Assembly: GCF_001292625.1 (NCBI RefSeq)
Contig: NZ_LAJH01000009.1
Location: forward strand, 62,001 to 126,000
Origin: Shimia sp. SK013
Lineage (GTDB): Bacteria; Pseudomonadota; Alphaproteobacteria; Rhodobacterales; Rhodobacteraceae
Direction: 5' to 3'
DNA: 64,000 nt
In this document: one piece after another, positions 35,038-44,062 of the stretch
How positions within the stretch are numbered: the stretch's first letter is position 1
How the letters are laid out: each line of letters starts with the position of its first letter
The notes under the pieces: model-generated
Told to the model about the DNA's origin: nothing
Databases searched by the model: none
Seen by the model: only the letters and a program-made list of their open reading frames with translations
Made by a program: the position numbers and the translations under genes

Positions 35038-37317
35038 CTAGTCCGGTCCCTTTGCAGGGGCTGCATCGCCGGTTTCGACTTGCTGTTGTGCGGCCTCTGA
35101 AGCAGCGGCGCTCACCGCGGCTTTTTCAGCGTCGGACATGTTTTCGTGGTCCATTCCAGGAATGGCCACGCGCACTTCGCGGCGGGCAAAGTCGATGCCG
35201 TTGGCCGCAAATTCGGATTTGACGCGGTTGTAGATTTCCTTGCGGATCATGAACTGTTTGCCGGGCTTGGCCATGAATTTGCCCCGCATGATCATGCCGA
35301 CATCGTCGATGTCAAAGACGCCTTGTGATTTGAAAGGCTGCAGGAAGTCGTCTTTGAAAAGGTCTTCTTGCAGCATCTCCTGCCCAATTTTCTTGAAGAT
35401 CTTTTTGACTTTGTTGGGGTCGGTATCAAAGGGCACCGTGAATTTGAGTTTCATGATCACCCAGTCGCGCGAATAGTTCGTGAGCTTGGGGATTTCGCCA
35501 TAGGGAATGGTGTGGACCGGGCCGCGGTGGTGGCGCAGTTGCATCGAGCGGATCGAGATTTTCTCAACCGCGCCCATGGTCCCGTCGATTTCGACATATT
35601 CACCGGTGCGGAAAGCGTCATCCACAAGGAAGAACACGCCCGACACCACGTCGGTGACCAGCTTTTGCGCGCCAAAACCAATGGCAAGCCCGGCGATGCC
35701 AGCACCCGCCAGAAGGGGCGTGATGTCGACGCCAAGGTTGCCGATGGCGAGCAGGGCGAAGATGACAATTATCGTGGCTTGGGCTGTGACCAACGTCAGG
35801 GGCAATACTGTGGACAGCCGCGAGCCACCCGCTCCGCCCATTTCGTCGCCGCCTGCGTCGTCTTGGGACAGGCCAAGGGTAGTGAATTCCGCCGCCAAAC
35901 GACGGTTGATCCAGAGAGAGACGCCCTCATAAACCACATATCCCACAATCACCGTCATGGTGAAGGAGAAGAGGTTGTCTCCGATCCCCGCGCGGTCTTG
36001 AAACAAGTCGAAAAGAGATAGGTTCCAGGTTTTGGCAATCATTGACAGAACGATGCCCAGTGCGATGACCCTGCCGATACGCACATAGCTGCGCTTGGTG
36101 GCGACATAAGCCGCCTCTGCGACGGCGCCGTCGCCTTCCATCGGGGGCACAAGATGGCGCACCAAACCGCGAATAGCGGTGTCGATAACAGGGGTCATCA
36201 GAAGGAGGAACATTGTGCTGTAATGCGCACCGCCAATCAGCATTTGTACCTGGTTTAGGCCAATAAGCGTAGACACAATCACCCACATGCCGCCAGCCAC
36301 ACCAATCGCGAAATAGGGGTAGCCGCGCGCCATCATTTCATCAAACTCGGTGTTGTCGGGGTCTTTGCCACGCATCATGTCGCTGAGGCCTTCGCGGGCT
36401 GTCCACGCAATGTAGGCGAGGTAGACATAGACGAGACTGTCGATCCAGAACCCAATGCGTGTTTCGCCAGGGGGAATACCGTTGTCGCGGTTAAAACCAA
36501 CGACAAAGAGCGTGAAACCACCCAAGAGTATCAATCCGGTGATGTGGCGGTGGATGAACGCAGCCCATTTGTCAGACACATTCACCAGACGCAGGTCAGA
36601 TCGTTCGGGCGCCATCATAAAGCGAGAGAAGGCGGCGGCGACGCGCGGCATCCAAATCAGGTAGCCAACAAAAGGTGCCACAAAGATCAGGTCGTTGGCG
36701 TCAAAGACCAAGCGACCGATAATGCGAACTGTAATGTAGAAGACAATGAGGCCAAATATTTCACGGAAGAAGCGCTTGATCAGGAAAGTGAGTGCCTCGC
36801 GCAACGAATGCTGTGGCTCGCTCGGATCGGGATTGCGGATTTTTACCAGATAGGTTCGCACCGCAAATTCAACGGCAAAGCCAATCGCAAGCACCAAGGC
36901 GATCAAGCCAAAGAGAGTCACCACGCCGGCAAGCCCTCCGTTGCTGGCTGTAAAGTTTGAAAGGGCCTCAATTTGTTTTGGAAAGAGTTTGGGCAGTTTC
37001 TGCCCTGCGTCCATGAGCTGATTGCTGAAGGCGAACCAGAGCATACGGGCCGTTTCGAGTACGGACTGCGGTGGCGCTGCGGCGTCGTCCTGCATCGCAA
37101 CGGCATCCAGCCGGTCCAAAAGCAGTTCGCGCACCGCGTCGTCCGACATTCTCGCGACCATCGCGTTGATGGCTTCAGGAGTCATCTCTTCTGGCGAGAC
37201 CGGCTCAGGCTCTGCGGCGGTCGAGAGTGTTGTCGTCGGCAAAGCTTGTGCCTTTGCGGAATGCGCCGCAAACAAAGGTGCTGCGAGAAGCAGCAGAACG
37301 AAAAAATAACGCGTCAT
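35038..37317 (-). CDS. MscS-family mechanosensitive channel with periplasmic N-domain
   Basis: Large MscS-type channel (759 aa). A signal sequence (MTRYFFVLLLLAAPLFAAHS) precedes a periplasmic segment of about 120 residues and some ten membrane helices; the MscS pore helix and beta domain lie near 545-680 with GAGIAGLAIGFGAQKLVTDVVSG and the FFLVDDAFRTGEYVEIDG sequence. A Gln/Ala/Glu-rich tail ends the protein. The start at 37317 is chosen for the signal peptide; 35 upstream in-frame codons are unlikely. It probably gates on membrane tension or osmotic downshift. Confidence 0.88.
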   Translation of the reverse strand: MTRYFFVLLLLAAPLFAAHSAKAQALPTTTLSTAAEPEPVSPEEMTPEAINAMVARMSDDAVRELLLDRLDAVAMQDDAAAPPQSVLETARMLWFAFSNQLMDAGQKLPKLFPKQIEALSNFTASNGGLAGVVTLFGLIALVLAIGFAVEFAVRTYLVKIRNPDPSEPQHSLREALTFLIKRFFREIFGLIVFYITVRIIGRLVFDANDLIFVAPFVGYLIWMPRVAAAFSRFMMAPERSDLRLVNVSDKWAAFIHRHITGLILLGGFTLFVVGFNRDNGIPPGETRIGFWIDSLVYVYLAYIAWTAREGLSDMMRGKDPDNTEFDEMMARGYPYFAIGVAGGMWVIVSTLIGLNQVQMLIGGAHYSTMFLLLMTPVIDTAIRGLVRHLVPPMEGDGAVAEAAYVATKRSYVRIGRVIALGIVLSMIAKTWNLSLFDLFQDRAGIGDNLFSFTMTVIVGYVVYEGVSLWINRRLAAEFTTLGLSQDDAGGDEMGGAGGSRLSTVLPLTLVTAQATIIVIFALLAIGNLGVDITPLLAGAGIAGLAIGFGAQKLVTDVVSGVFFLVDDAFRTGEYVEIDGTMGAVEKISIRSMQLRHHRGPVHTIPYGEIPKLTNYSRDWVIMKLKFTVPFDTDPNKVKKIFKKIGQEMLQEDLFKDDFLQPFKSQGVFDIDDVGMIMRGKFMAKPGKQFMIRKEIYNRVKSEFAANGIDFARREVRVAIPGMDHENMSDAEKAAVSAAASEAAQQQVETGDAAPAKGPD

Positions 37318-37420
37318 AAAACCAACCCAAAAAATAAAGTCTTTGTCACAGAAGACGGGACGAATGCACATGGCGTCAAGAAAAGATGCGTGAGAAGGAA
37401 AAATAGCTTGATGATTGGGC

Positions 37421-37570
37421 AAAAAAAAGGGCCGAGCGATAAGCTCGGCCTTAGTCCAACAGGGAGGTATGAAGATGATGCGCTGTTAAGCAATCACCGT
37501 CTTCAAGAGATGAATTAGTAGTCAGTTTTGAATCCTTCAAGGGATATCATGTCGCAGGCGCAGCATGCCC
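37421..37570 (-). ncRNA. Candidate small RNA from the 3' region of the LysR gene
   Basis: The space after the LysR stop holds about 120 bases with no credible gene and ends in a strong intrinsic terminator. On the minus strand it carries ACCTCCC (complement of 37462-37468), an anti-Shine-Dalgarno type sequence, then the terminator stem and eight U. This is the layout of Hfq-type 3'-UTR small RNAs. No promoter was identified, so the RNA could be processed from the LysR mRNA or not exist separately. Confidence 0.3.
37422..37450 (-). terminator. Strong terminator downstream of the LysR gene
   Basis: GGCCGAGC (37430-37437) and GCTCGGCC (37443-37450) form a perfect 8-bp stem with a five-base loop. 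On the minus strand it is followed by C and eight T. It separates the LysR transcript from the mscS-barrel operon. Confidence 0.92.
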
Positions 37571-37591
37571 GCTATGCAATTTTTGCATAGC
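37571..37591. promoter_or_regulatory. Perfect 9-bp dyad directly after the LysR stop
   Basis: GCTATGCAA (37571-37579) and TTGCATAGC (37583-37591) are perfect arms with a three-base spacer. The 9-mer TTTGCATAG inside it also occurs at 38606-38614 in the LysR promoter region. Confidence 0.35.
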
Positions 37592-38497
37592 TCAAATATT
37601 CTCTTTCTGTCTCAACTGCTTGCGGTGTGAAATAATTTCTTCCTGCACAAAGTCGCGGAACGCGGCAATGCGCTTGGATTGACGCATTTCTTCGGGGTAA
37701 GCCAGAAAGACAGGGATTTCCGCGCTTTCAGACTCGGGGAAAACACGGGTCAGATCAGGGAAATCCTGGATAACGTAGTCTGGCAGCACCCCAATGCCGA
37801 GATCATGCAGTACCGCCTGAAGCACGCCGAAGTAATTGTTCACATAGAGCATCGAGGTCACGTTGTTTGCGAGCAGGCCCTGAACGTATGTGGCACCAGC
37901 GCCGACTTGTTCGGATTTGAGGTTTTGACAAATAAGTCTGTGGTCGGTGAGCTCTTCAAGCGAACCCGGCGTGCCGTTGGTTTCCAGATAAGACTGTGTT
38001 GCATAAAGGCGCATGCGCACGCTCATCAGGCGTTTGCGGATCAGGTCGGCCTGGCTTGGCTCTTTCATTCGGATGGCGACGTCGGCCTCGCGCATGGGAA
38101 GATCAAGCACCTTTTCCTCAAGCATCAAATCGATATTGAGGTCGGGGTATTTGTCATAAAGATGCGGCAAGCGCGGCGCCAGCCAAAGCGTGCCGAACCC
38201 GATGGTGGTGGTGACGCGCAATTCACCAAAAACTTCTTCTTCGCTGTCGCGGATTCGCGCGGCGGCGGCATCAAGGCGCTTGTTCATCGAAGACGTCGCA
38301 TCAAACAGCAATTCGCCCTGTTCGGTGAGAATCAGGCCGCGTGCGTGGCGGTGAAACAGGGTCGTGTTGAGCGATTCCTCGAGCGCGCGAATCTGCCGGG
38401 AAACCGCCGACTGAGACAGGTGGAGCACATCACCAGCATGGGTAAGGCTGCCGGCGTCCGCGACCGCGTGAAATATTCTGAGCTTGTCCCAATCCAT
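37592..38497 (-). CDS. LysR-family transcriptional regulator
   Basis: LysR-type regulator (301 aa). The N-terminal winged helix-turn-helix reads KLRIFHAVADAGSLTHAG and LHLSQSAVSRQIRALEESLN; an effector-binding domain follows, with GELRVTTTIGFGTLWLAPRL at about residue 93 and PDLNIDLMLEEKV. The start MDWDKLRIFH is chosen from the usual LTTR N-terminus; an upstream ATG at 38545 would add 16 residues and neither has a good ribosome site. It is divergent from the indolepyruvate oxidoreductase gene, its likely target, with a candidate operator between them. Confidence 0.9.
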   Translation of the reverse strand: MDWDKLRIFHAVADAGSLTHAGDVLHLSQSAVSRQIRALEESLNTTLFHRHARGLILTEQGELLFDATSSMNKRLDAAAARIRDSEEEVFGELRVTTTIGFGTLWLAPRLPHLYDKYPDLNIDLMLEEKVLDLPMREADVAIRMKEPSQADLIRKRLMSVRMRLYATQSYLETNGTPGSLEELTDHRLICQNLKSEQVGAGATYVQGLLANNVTSMLYVNNYFGVLQAVLHDLGIGVLPDYVIQDFPDLTRVFPESESAEIPVFLAYPEEMRQSKRIAAFRDFVQEEIISHRKQLRQKENI

Positions 38498-38610
38498 CAG
38501 GGTAACTTTCTTGTCCGAAGTCTTCTTACGTTGCAACGCATGCAAATAAAGCCTGCGAAGTCAGAGCATAGGCAAAAACCATTATCAAAGCATCTCAAAA
38601 AATTGTTTGC

Positions 38611-38633
38611 ATAGGTCAGATATTGTGACCTAT
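38611..38633. promoter_or_regulatory. Candidate LysR operator in the divergent spacer
   Basis: ATAGGTCA (38611-38618) and TGACCTAT (38626-38633) are perfect 8-bp arms with a seven-base spacer, 46 bases before the oxidoreductase ATG and 114 bases upstream of the LysR start. The size and position fit an LTTR recognition site (T-N11-A core). Confidence 0.5.
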
Positions 38634-38679
38634 TGTTGCGTTAAGATGAAATTGGACCGTCAAGCGGGGGGAGCGCAAG

Positions 38680-41600
38680 ATGAGCATTCACAAGGTATCG
38701 CTAAATGATCGTTTGGATTTGACCAAACGGGACGTGCTTTTGAACGGAACGCAGGCGCTGGTGCGTCTGATGTTGATGCAAAAGGCACGTGATACCAAGG
38801 CGGGGCTAAACACTGCAGGCTATGTGACCGGGTATCGCGGCTCGCCACTTGGCGCGGTCGACAGCCAGATGTTGCGCGCCGACAAAGAGCTGAAGGCCAG
38901 TGACGTGCTGTTTATGTCGGGTCTGAACGAAGATTTGGCCGCGACTCAGCTGTGGGGCAGCCAGCAGGCGGAGCTGCGCGGCGAAGGCAAATTCGATGGG
39001 GTTTTTGGTCTTTGGTATGGCAAGGGGCCGGGTGTTGACCGCACCGGTGACGTGATGCGTCACGCCAATATGGCGGGCACGTCTGAAAACGGCGGCGTTC
39101 TGATGGCGATGGGGGACGACCACACGGGTGAAAGTTCGACCGTATTGCACCAGTCCGAATGGGCGCTTGTGGATGCTTACATGCCGGTGGTGTCACCGGC
39201 TGGCGTTCAAGAGGTCATGGATTACGGCCTGTATGGCTTGGCGCTTAGCCGGTTTGCAGGTGTCTGGGTTGGCCTGAAGACCATGAAAGATACGATTGAG
39301 GCCACCGCCGTGGTGGACGGCGATCCACATCGGTTGCAGTTTGTGACACCAGATTTTGCCATGCCCGAAGGCGGCCTGAACATCCGGTTGCAAGACACGC
39401 CGCACGCGCAAGAAGCGCGGATGATTGATTACAAACGCTTTGCCGCGGAGGCGTTTTCGCGCGCCAACAAGATGGACAAACGCATGTGGGGAACACCCGG
39501 TGCGAAAATCGGTTTTGTGGCTGCAGGCAAGAACTGGCTTGATCTCGTGCATGCGATGGATTTGCTGGGTATTGACGAGGGTGAGGCGGAACGGCTGGGC
39601 ATCACCACGTATAAAGTTGGCCAGACTTTTCCGATGGATATGACCACGTTCAACGAATGGGCCGAGGGACTTGATCTCATTGTGGTGGTTGAAGAAAAGC
39701 GCAAGCTGATCGAAATCCAGATCAAGGAGGCCATTTTTGACTCCCGTCAGGGGCGGCGAGTGTATGGCTGGTACAAAGGTGGCGCTGGCCTGATGGGGCG
39801 CGAAGAGCTGTTCCCGACACGCGGTGCGCTTGATCCGATCATGATTGCCGAAAAGCTGGGCGACATTCTGGTCGATGAAGGGCGTGGCACAGATGGCGTA
39901 AAGGCCGGGATGAACGCCTTGAAAGAAGCGCAGCGTGCCGACAATGCAGAAGATATTGCCGTGCGCACGCCGTGGTTCTGTTCGGGCTGTCCGCACAACA
40001 CATCAACCAAGGTGCCCGACGGTAGCCGCGCCTATGCGGGCATTGGCTGTCACTACATGGTGCAATGGATGGACCGCGAGACCACTGGCTTTACCCATAT
40101 GGGCGGCGAGGGCGCGAACTGGATTGGCGAAGCACCGTTTTCCAACACCAAACACGTGTTCCAGAACCTTGGGGATGGCACCTATAACCACTCCGGCGTT
40201 CAGGCGATCCGCGCGGCGATGTCGGCGGGCACCAACATCACCTACAAGATCCTGTTCAACGATGCCGTAGCGATGACCGGCGGGCAGGCCAATGATGGCG
40301 ATTTGAGCCCGCAACGGATTGCAGACGAAGTGCGTGCGATGGGCGTTGAAAATGTTGCCGTGGTTTATGACGAAAAAGAAGACGTGGATCAGGCCGTGTT
40401 CCCAACTGGGCTGACCTTCCACGAACGGGCCGAGTTGATGAATGTGGAGAAGAAATTTCGCGAAATCAGTGGCGTATCGTGCATTATTTATGTGCAGACC
40501 TGCGCCAGCGAAAAACGTCGCCGCCGCAAACGGGGGTTGTTCCCTGATCCGGATCGTCGGGTGTTTATCAACACCGATGTCTGCGAAGGCTGCGGCGATT
40601 GCGGGGTGCAGTCCAACTGTATTTCCATCGAGCCGGTTGAGACCGAGTTGGGCCGCAAACGCAAGATCAACCAATCCAGCTGTAACAAGGATTTCAGCTG
40701 TGTGAATGGCTTCTGTCCGAGCTTTGTGACTGTTGAAGGTGCGACCATCAAAAAGGCGGCGACGGCGACGCTGGACTTGCCTGAGATGCCGATGCCCGAG
40801 GTCAAATCCATTGATGGCACGCACAACGTGGTGATCACCGGTGTTGGCGGTACGGGCGTTGTGACCATTGGCGCGATTCTGTCACAAGCGGCACAGATCG
40901 ACGGCAAAGCAGCCGCGATGATGGAGATGGCGGGGCTGGCCCAAAAGGGCGGCGCGGTTCATATCCATTGTCGTCTGGCAGAAACATCTGAGGCCATCAG
41001 CGCGGTACGAGTGGCAACGGGTGAGGCGGATGCGTTGATCGGGGGCGATCTGGTGGTGAGCGCCGGTGCAAAGACACTTGGTTTGACATCAACGGGTCGC
41101 ACGGGTGCCGTGGTTAACAGCCATGAAATCATCACGGGCGACTTCACCAAAGATACAGAATTCAAACTGCCCACTGGCCGCTTGGAAGTTGCATTGCAAG
41201 CGCGCCTGCGTGAAGACCTGTCGTTGTTTGATGCTTCAGAATTGTCACGGGTCGCGTTGGGGGACAGCATTTTCTCCAATATGATGGTGTTTGGCGCGGC
41301 TTGGCAAAAGGGGCTCGTGCCATTGAGCCATGAGGCGATTGTCGCGGCAATCGAGCTCAACGGTGCGGCTGTTGAGCGCAACTTGCGTGCCTTTGAGATC
41401 GGCCGTTGGGCTGTGCTGTATCCGGCGGATGCCGCGGGCATGCTGGCGCCGAAAGTGGTTGAGAAACCCAAGACCCTGGCCGAGAAAATAGCGTTCCGTG
41501 CCGATCATCTGGTGAAGTATCAGGATGAAAAGCTGGCCACCAAATATAACGCCTTGGTGGAAAGTGTCCGCGACGAGCGCTTGAAGGAAGCGGTCGCCAA

Positions 41601-42093
41601 GGGTTACCATAAGCTGCTGTCTTATAAGGATGAATACGAGGTCGCACGTCTGCATCTTGAGACGCGGGCAAAAGCCGAAGAGGTTTTTGACGGTGATTTC
41701 AAGATGAAGGTTCACCTGTCGCCACCGCTTTTGGCGAAAGAAGGACCGAACGGACGGCCGATGAAGACCGAGTACGGGGCAAGTATGATGCGCGTGTTCC
41801 CGGTGCTTGCGAAGTTCAAGCGTCTGCGCGGCACTGCGTTTGATCCATTCGGCCGCCATCCCGAGCGCAAAATGGAGCGCGCTCTGATTGCGCAATACGA
41901 GGCGGACATGGCTATTGTGATTGGCAAGTTTGGCGCAGGCGCGCCAGAGGCTGCGATTGCCTTGGCGGAGTTGCCGTTGGAAATACGCGGGTTTGGTCCG
42001 CTGAAGATTGAAAACGAAGCCAAGGCGGCGAAGCGCCGCGAAGCGTTGTTGGCAGAATTGCAGCAGGGGCCATTGGCCACCGCTGCGGAGTAA
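38680..42093 (+). CDS. Indolepyruvate ferredoxin oxidoreductase, fused alpha-beta type
   Basis: Large 2-oxoacid:ferredoxin oxidoreductase (1137 aa) that decarboxylates aryl pyruvates such as indolepyruvate to acyl-CoA, reducing ferredoxin. The N-terminal half is IorA-like with AGYVTGYRGSPLGAVD; a ThDP-binding region follows near 430-560 with TPWFCSGCPHNTSTKVPD and NDAVAMTGGQANDGD. A Cys-rich Fe-S segment lies at about 630-690 (VCEGCGDCGVQSNC). The C-terminal part, from GVGGTGVVTIGAIL, is the gamma/IorB domain. It is divergent from the LysR gene. Confidence 0.93.
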   Translation: MSIHKVSLNDRLDLTKRDVLLNGTQALVRLMLMQKARDTKAGLNTAGYVTGYRGSPLGAVDSQMLRADKELKASDVLFMSGLNEDLAATQLWGSQQAELRGEGKFDGVFGLWYGKGPGVDRTGDVMRHANMAGTSENGGVLMAMGDDHTGESSTVLHQSEWALVDAYMPVVSPAGVQEVMDYGLYGLALSRFAGVWVGLKTMKDTIEATAVVDGDPHRLQFVTPDFAMPEGGLNIRLQDTPHAQEARMIDYKRFAAEAFSRANKMDKRMWGTPGAKIGFVAAGKNWLDLVHAMDLLGIDEGEAERLGITTYKVGQTFPMDMTTFNEWAEGLDLIVVVEEKRKLIEIQIKEAIFDSRQGRRVYGWYKGGAGLMGREELFPTRGALDPIMIAEKLGDILVDEGRGTDGVKAGMNALKEAQRADNAEDIAVRTPWFCSGCPHNTSTKVPDGSRAYAGIGCHYMVQWMDRETTGFTHMGGEGANWIGEAPFSNTKHVFQNLGDGTYNHSGVQAIRAAMSAGTNITYKILFNDAVAMTGGQANDGDLSPQRIADEVRAMGVENVAVVYDEKEDVDQAVFPTGLTFHERAELMNVEKKFREISGVSCIIYVQTCASEKRRRRKRGLFPDPDRRVFINTDVCEGCGDCGVQSNCISIEPVETELGRKRKINQSSCNKDFSCVNGFCPSFVTVEGATIKKAATATLDLPEMPMPEVKSIDGTHNVVITGVGGTGVVTIGAILSQAAQIDGKAAAMMEMAGLAQKGGAVHIHCRLAETSEAISAVRVATGEADALIGGDLVVSAGAKTLGLTSTGRTGAVVNSHEIITGDFTKDTEFKLPTGRLEVALQARLREDLSLFDASELSRVALGDSIFSNMMVFGAAWQKGLVPLSHEAIVAAIELNGAAVERNLRAFEIGRWAVLYPADAAGMLAPKVVEKPKTLAEKIAFRADHLVKYQDEKLATKYNALVESVRDERLKEAVAKGYHKLLSYKDEYEVARLHLETRAKAEEVFDGDFKMKVHLSPPLLAKEGPNGRPMKTEYGASMMRVFPVLAKFKRLRGTAFDPFGRHPERKMERALIAQYEADMAIVIGKFGAGAPEAAIALAELPLEIRGFGPLKIENEAKAAKRREALLAELQQGPLATAAE

Positions 42094-42099
42094 ACATAT

Positions 42100-42124
42100 T
42101 GGCCCGGGCGAAAAGTCCGGGCCA
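42100..42124. terminator. Hairpin after the oxidoreductase gene
   Basis: TGGCCCGG (42100-42107) and CCGGGCCA (42117-42124) pair around a nine-base loop, seven bases past the stop. There is no U-tract, so termination strength is uncertain. Confidence 0.45.
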
Positions 42125-42246
42125 GACACGCCCCTCTTGCGAAAAATCCACACTTTTGAGCGCGAATTTTGTCGAGGGTTAAAAAACTGTTGTACAACTG
42201 TCATACGCTGGCCTGACACCGAGATCGCAGGACGCAGGCCAAATCC

Positions 42247-43125
42247 ATGACTCCAAATCGCGAAGTCGCCAGAGACATCAGTTATGCCTATTCCGCCCAA
42301 ACCAAGGGGGGACGCGCGATGATACGCGTGATGGAGAACGCCACGGGGCGCTTGAAACTGATAAAGCGGGCGCAGGGCTATGAGAACGAAGTCGCTGCAG
42401 GGCGTGATTTCTGGGAGGTTATGCGAGAGCGTTATGGATTGACGCTTGAGGTTGTGGGGGGATCGTTGAGCAATATCCCGACCACAGGACCGTTGATCAT
42501 GATCGCCAACCATCCTTATGGCATTCTAGACGGGTTGATGATGGGCAATATCCTCAGTCAGACCCGAGGCGATTTCCGAATTCTGGCGCATCAAGTGTTC
42601 CGCAAAGCCGAGGATTTGAACAAGATCATCCTGCCGATCAGTTTTGACGAAACCAAAGAGGCGGTGAAACTGAACCTGCAGACGCGGAAAACATCGCTGG
42701 ATTATCTGGCAGGCGGAGGTGCAATCGGGATTTTTCCAGGTGGCACGGTAAGCACGGCGGAGCGTCCTTTTGGTTTGCCGATGGATCCGGGGTGGCGCGG
42801 GTTTACCGCGCGGATGGTGGCGAAGTCGGAAGCGACTGTGGTGCCGGTCTACTTTGATGGCCACACGTCTCGTTTGTTCCAGATCGCGAGCCACCTGCAT
42901 GTGACGCTGCGCATGGGGTTTCTGATCCGTGAGTTTAAGAAACGCGTGGACACGCCCGTGCGGGTCGTTGTGGGCAAACCGTTGGATGCGGATGCGGTCA
43001 AGAGCCGCGCCACGGATACCAAGGCGCTCATGGACTTCCTGCGCGACAGCACTTATTCTCTGAGCCCGAGGCCTATGGCCAATATGGACTATGGGTTTGA
43101 GTTTGAAGAGAAATACCGCGCATAA
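42247..43125 (+). CDS. Lysophospholipid acyltransferase family protein
   Basis: PlsC-superfamily acyltransferase (292 aa). The catalytic box is ANHPYGILDG, with five residues between His and Asp as in the COG3176-type branch; downstream motifs are IGIFPGGTVSTAERPFG and the RGFTARMVAKSEATVVPVYF strand. No membrane helix is evident at the N-terminus, unlike the protein at 24622. It could acylate ornithine lipid or phospholipid precursors; the sequence does not decide. murI starts 18 bases after its stop. Confidence 0.85.
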   Translation: MTPNREVARDISYAYSAQTKGGRAMIRVMENATGRLKLIKRAQGYENEVAAGRDFWEVMRERYGLTLEVVGGSLSNIPTTGPLIMIANHPYGILDGLMMGNILSQTRGDFRILAHQVFRKAEDLNKIILPISFDETKEAVKLNLQTRKTSLDYLAGGGAIGIFPGGTVSTAERPFGLPMDPGWRGFTARMVAKSEATVVPVYFDGHTSRLFQIASHLHVTLRMGFLIREFKKRVDTPVRVVVGKPLDADAVKSRATDTKALMDFLRDSTYSLSPRPMANMDYGFEFEEKYRA

Positions 43126-43143
43126 GGCGCGAAGAGGTGTGGT

Positions 43144-43956
43144 GTGGCAGTTGGAATTTTTGACAGTGGTTTGGGCGGTCTGACCGTGCTGGACGCGGTG
43201 AGTAAGCGATTGCCCGACGTGCCGTTTGTGTATTTCGGCGATAATGCACATGCGCCATATGGTGTGCGCGATGCCGACGACGTTTACGGGCTGACGACAC
43301 AGGCGGTTGAACGCATGTGGGATGCGGGGTGCGATCTGGTGATTTTGGCCTGCAACACCGCGAGCGCCGCCGCGCTGCGCCGGATGCAGGAAAGCTGGGT
43401 GCCGCAGGACAAACGCGTGTTGGGCGTGCTGGTGCCTTTGATCGAAGCTCTGACCGAACGTAGCTGGGGCGACAATAGCCCGCCACGCGAAGTGGAAATC
43501 AAACATACCGCGCTTTTTGCAACGCCTGCGACGGTGGCGAGCCGTGCGTTTCAGCGCGAGCTGGCGTTCCGTGCGATTGGTGTCGATGTTGAGGCGCAGG
43601 CCTGTGGCGGGGTGGTGGATGCCATCGAGGATGGCGACATGATTTTGGCCGAAGCTTTGGTGCGCAGCCATGTTGATGCGCTTAAGCGCAAAATGCCCGA
43701 CCCGCAGGCGGCGATTTTGGGCTGTACGCACTACCCGATCATGCATGACACGTTTCAGGCGGCATTGGGCGAAGATGTGAAGGTCTACAGTCAGGCCAAT
43801 CTGGTGGCGGAATCGCTGGCGGATTACCTTGGGCGGCATCCGAAGATGGTTGGAACCGGTACAGAGAACCTGTTCCTGACAACGGGCAACGTGCAAAAAG
43901 TGTCAGACCGTGCGACGCAATTCTTGCGACGACAAATCACATTTGAAGCGGCGTAA
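43144..43956 (+). CDS. murI: Glutamate racemase
   Basis: Cofactor-independent racemase (270 aa) that makes D-glutamate for peptidoglycan. Both catalytic cysteines are present: Cys70 in [12 protein letters not shown] and Cys194 in [10 protein letters not shown]. The N-terminus [19 protein letters not shown] carries the substrate-binding Asp-Ser. The start is GTG with GAGG upstream. Length is typical. Confidence 0.95.
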   Translation: MAVGIFDSGLGGLTVLDAVSKRLPDVPFVYFGDNAHAPYGVRDADDVYGLTTQAVERMWDAGCDLVILACNTASAAALRRMQESWVPQDKRVLGVLVPLIEALTERSWGDNSPPREVEIKHTALFATPATVASRAFQRELAFRAIGVDVEAQACGGVVDAIEDGDMILAEALVRSHVDALKRKMPDPQAAILGCTHYPIMHDTFQAALGEDVKVYSQANLVAESLADYLGRHPKMVGTGTENLFLTTGNVQKVSDRATQFLRRQITFEAA

Positions 43957-44019
43957 GGGCGCAGGCCCTCGCAATTCTCCCAATTTCTGATTAATTAGCC
44001 TCGCAAGTGACGGGGCAGT

Positions 44020-44035
44020 CCACGCAATTGCGTGG
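44020..44035. promoter_or_regulatory. Perfect 16-bp palindrome upstream of argC
   Basis: CCACGCAATTGCGTGG is self-complementary over all 16 bases and lies 28 bases before the argC ATG, in the murI-argC spacer. It does not resemble the classical ArgR box, so the cognate protein is unknown. Confidence 0.45.
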
Positions 44036-44062
44036 GCTATGAACAAGGAAGAGGTCGATACC

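Noticed and set aside
37515..37550. 11-codon minus-strand frame (MISLEGFKTDY) after the LysR gene
   Set aside because: No Shine-Dalgarno sequence and no support beyond an ATG and a stop.
42526..43896. 456-codon frame antisense to the acyltransferase and murI
   Set aside because: Composition is His/Arg-rich, there is no start signal, and both plus-strand genes are unambiguous.
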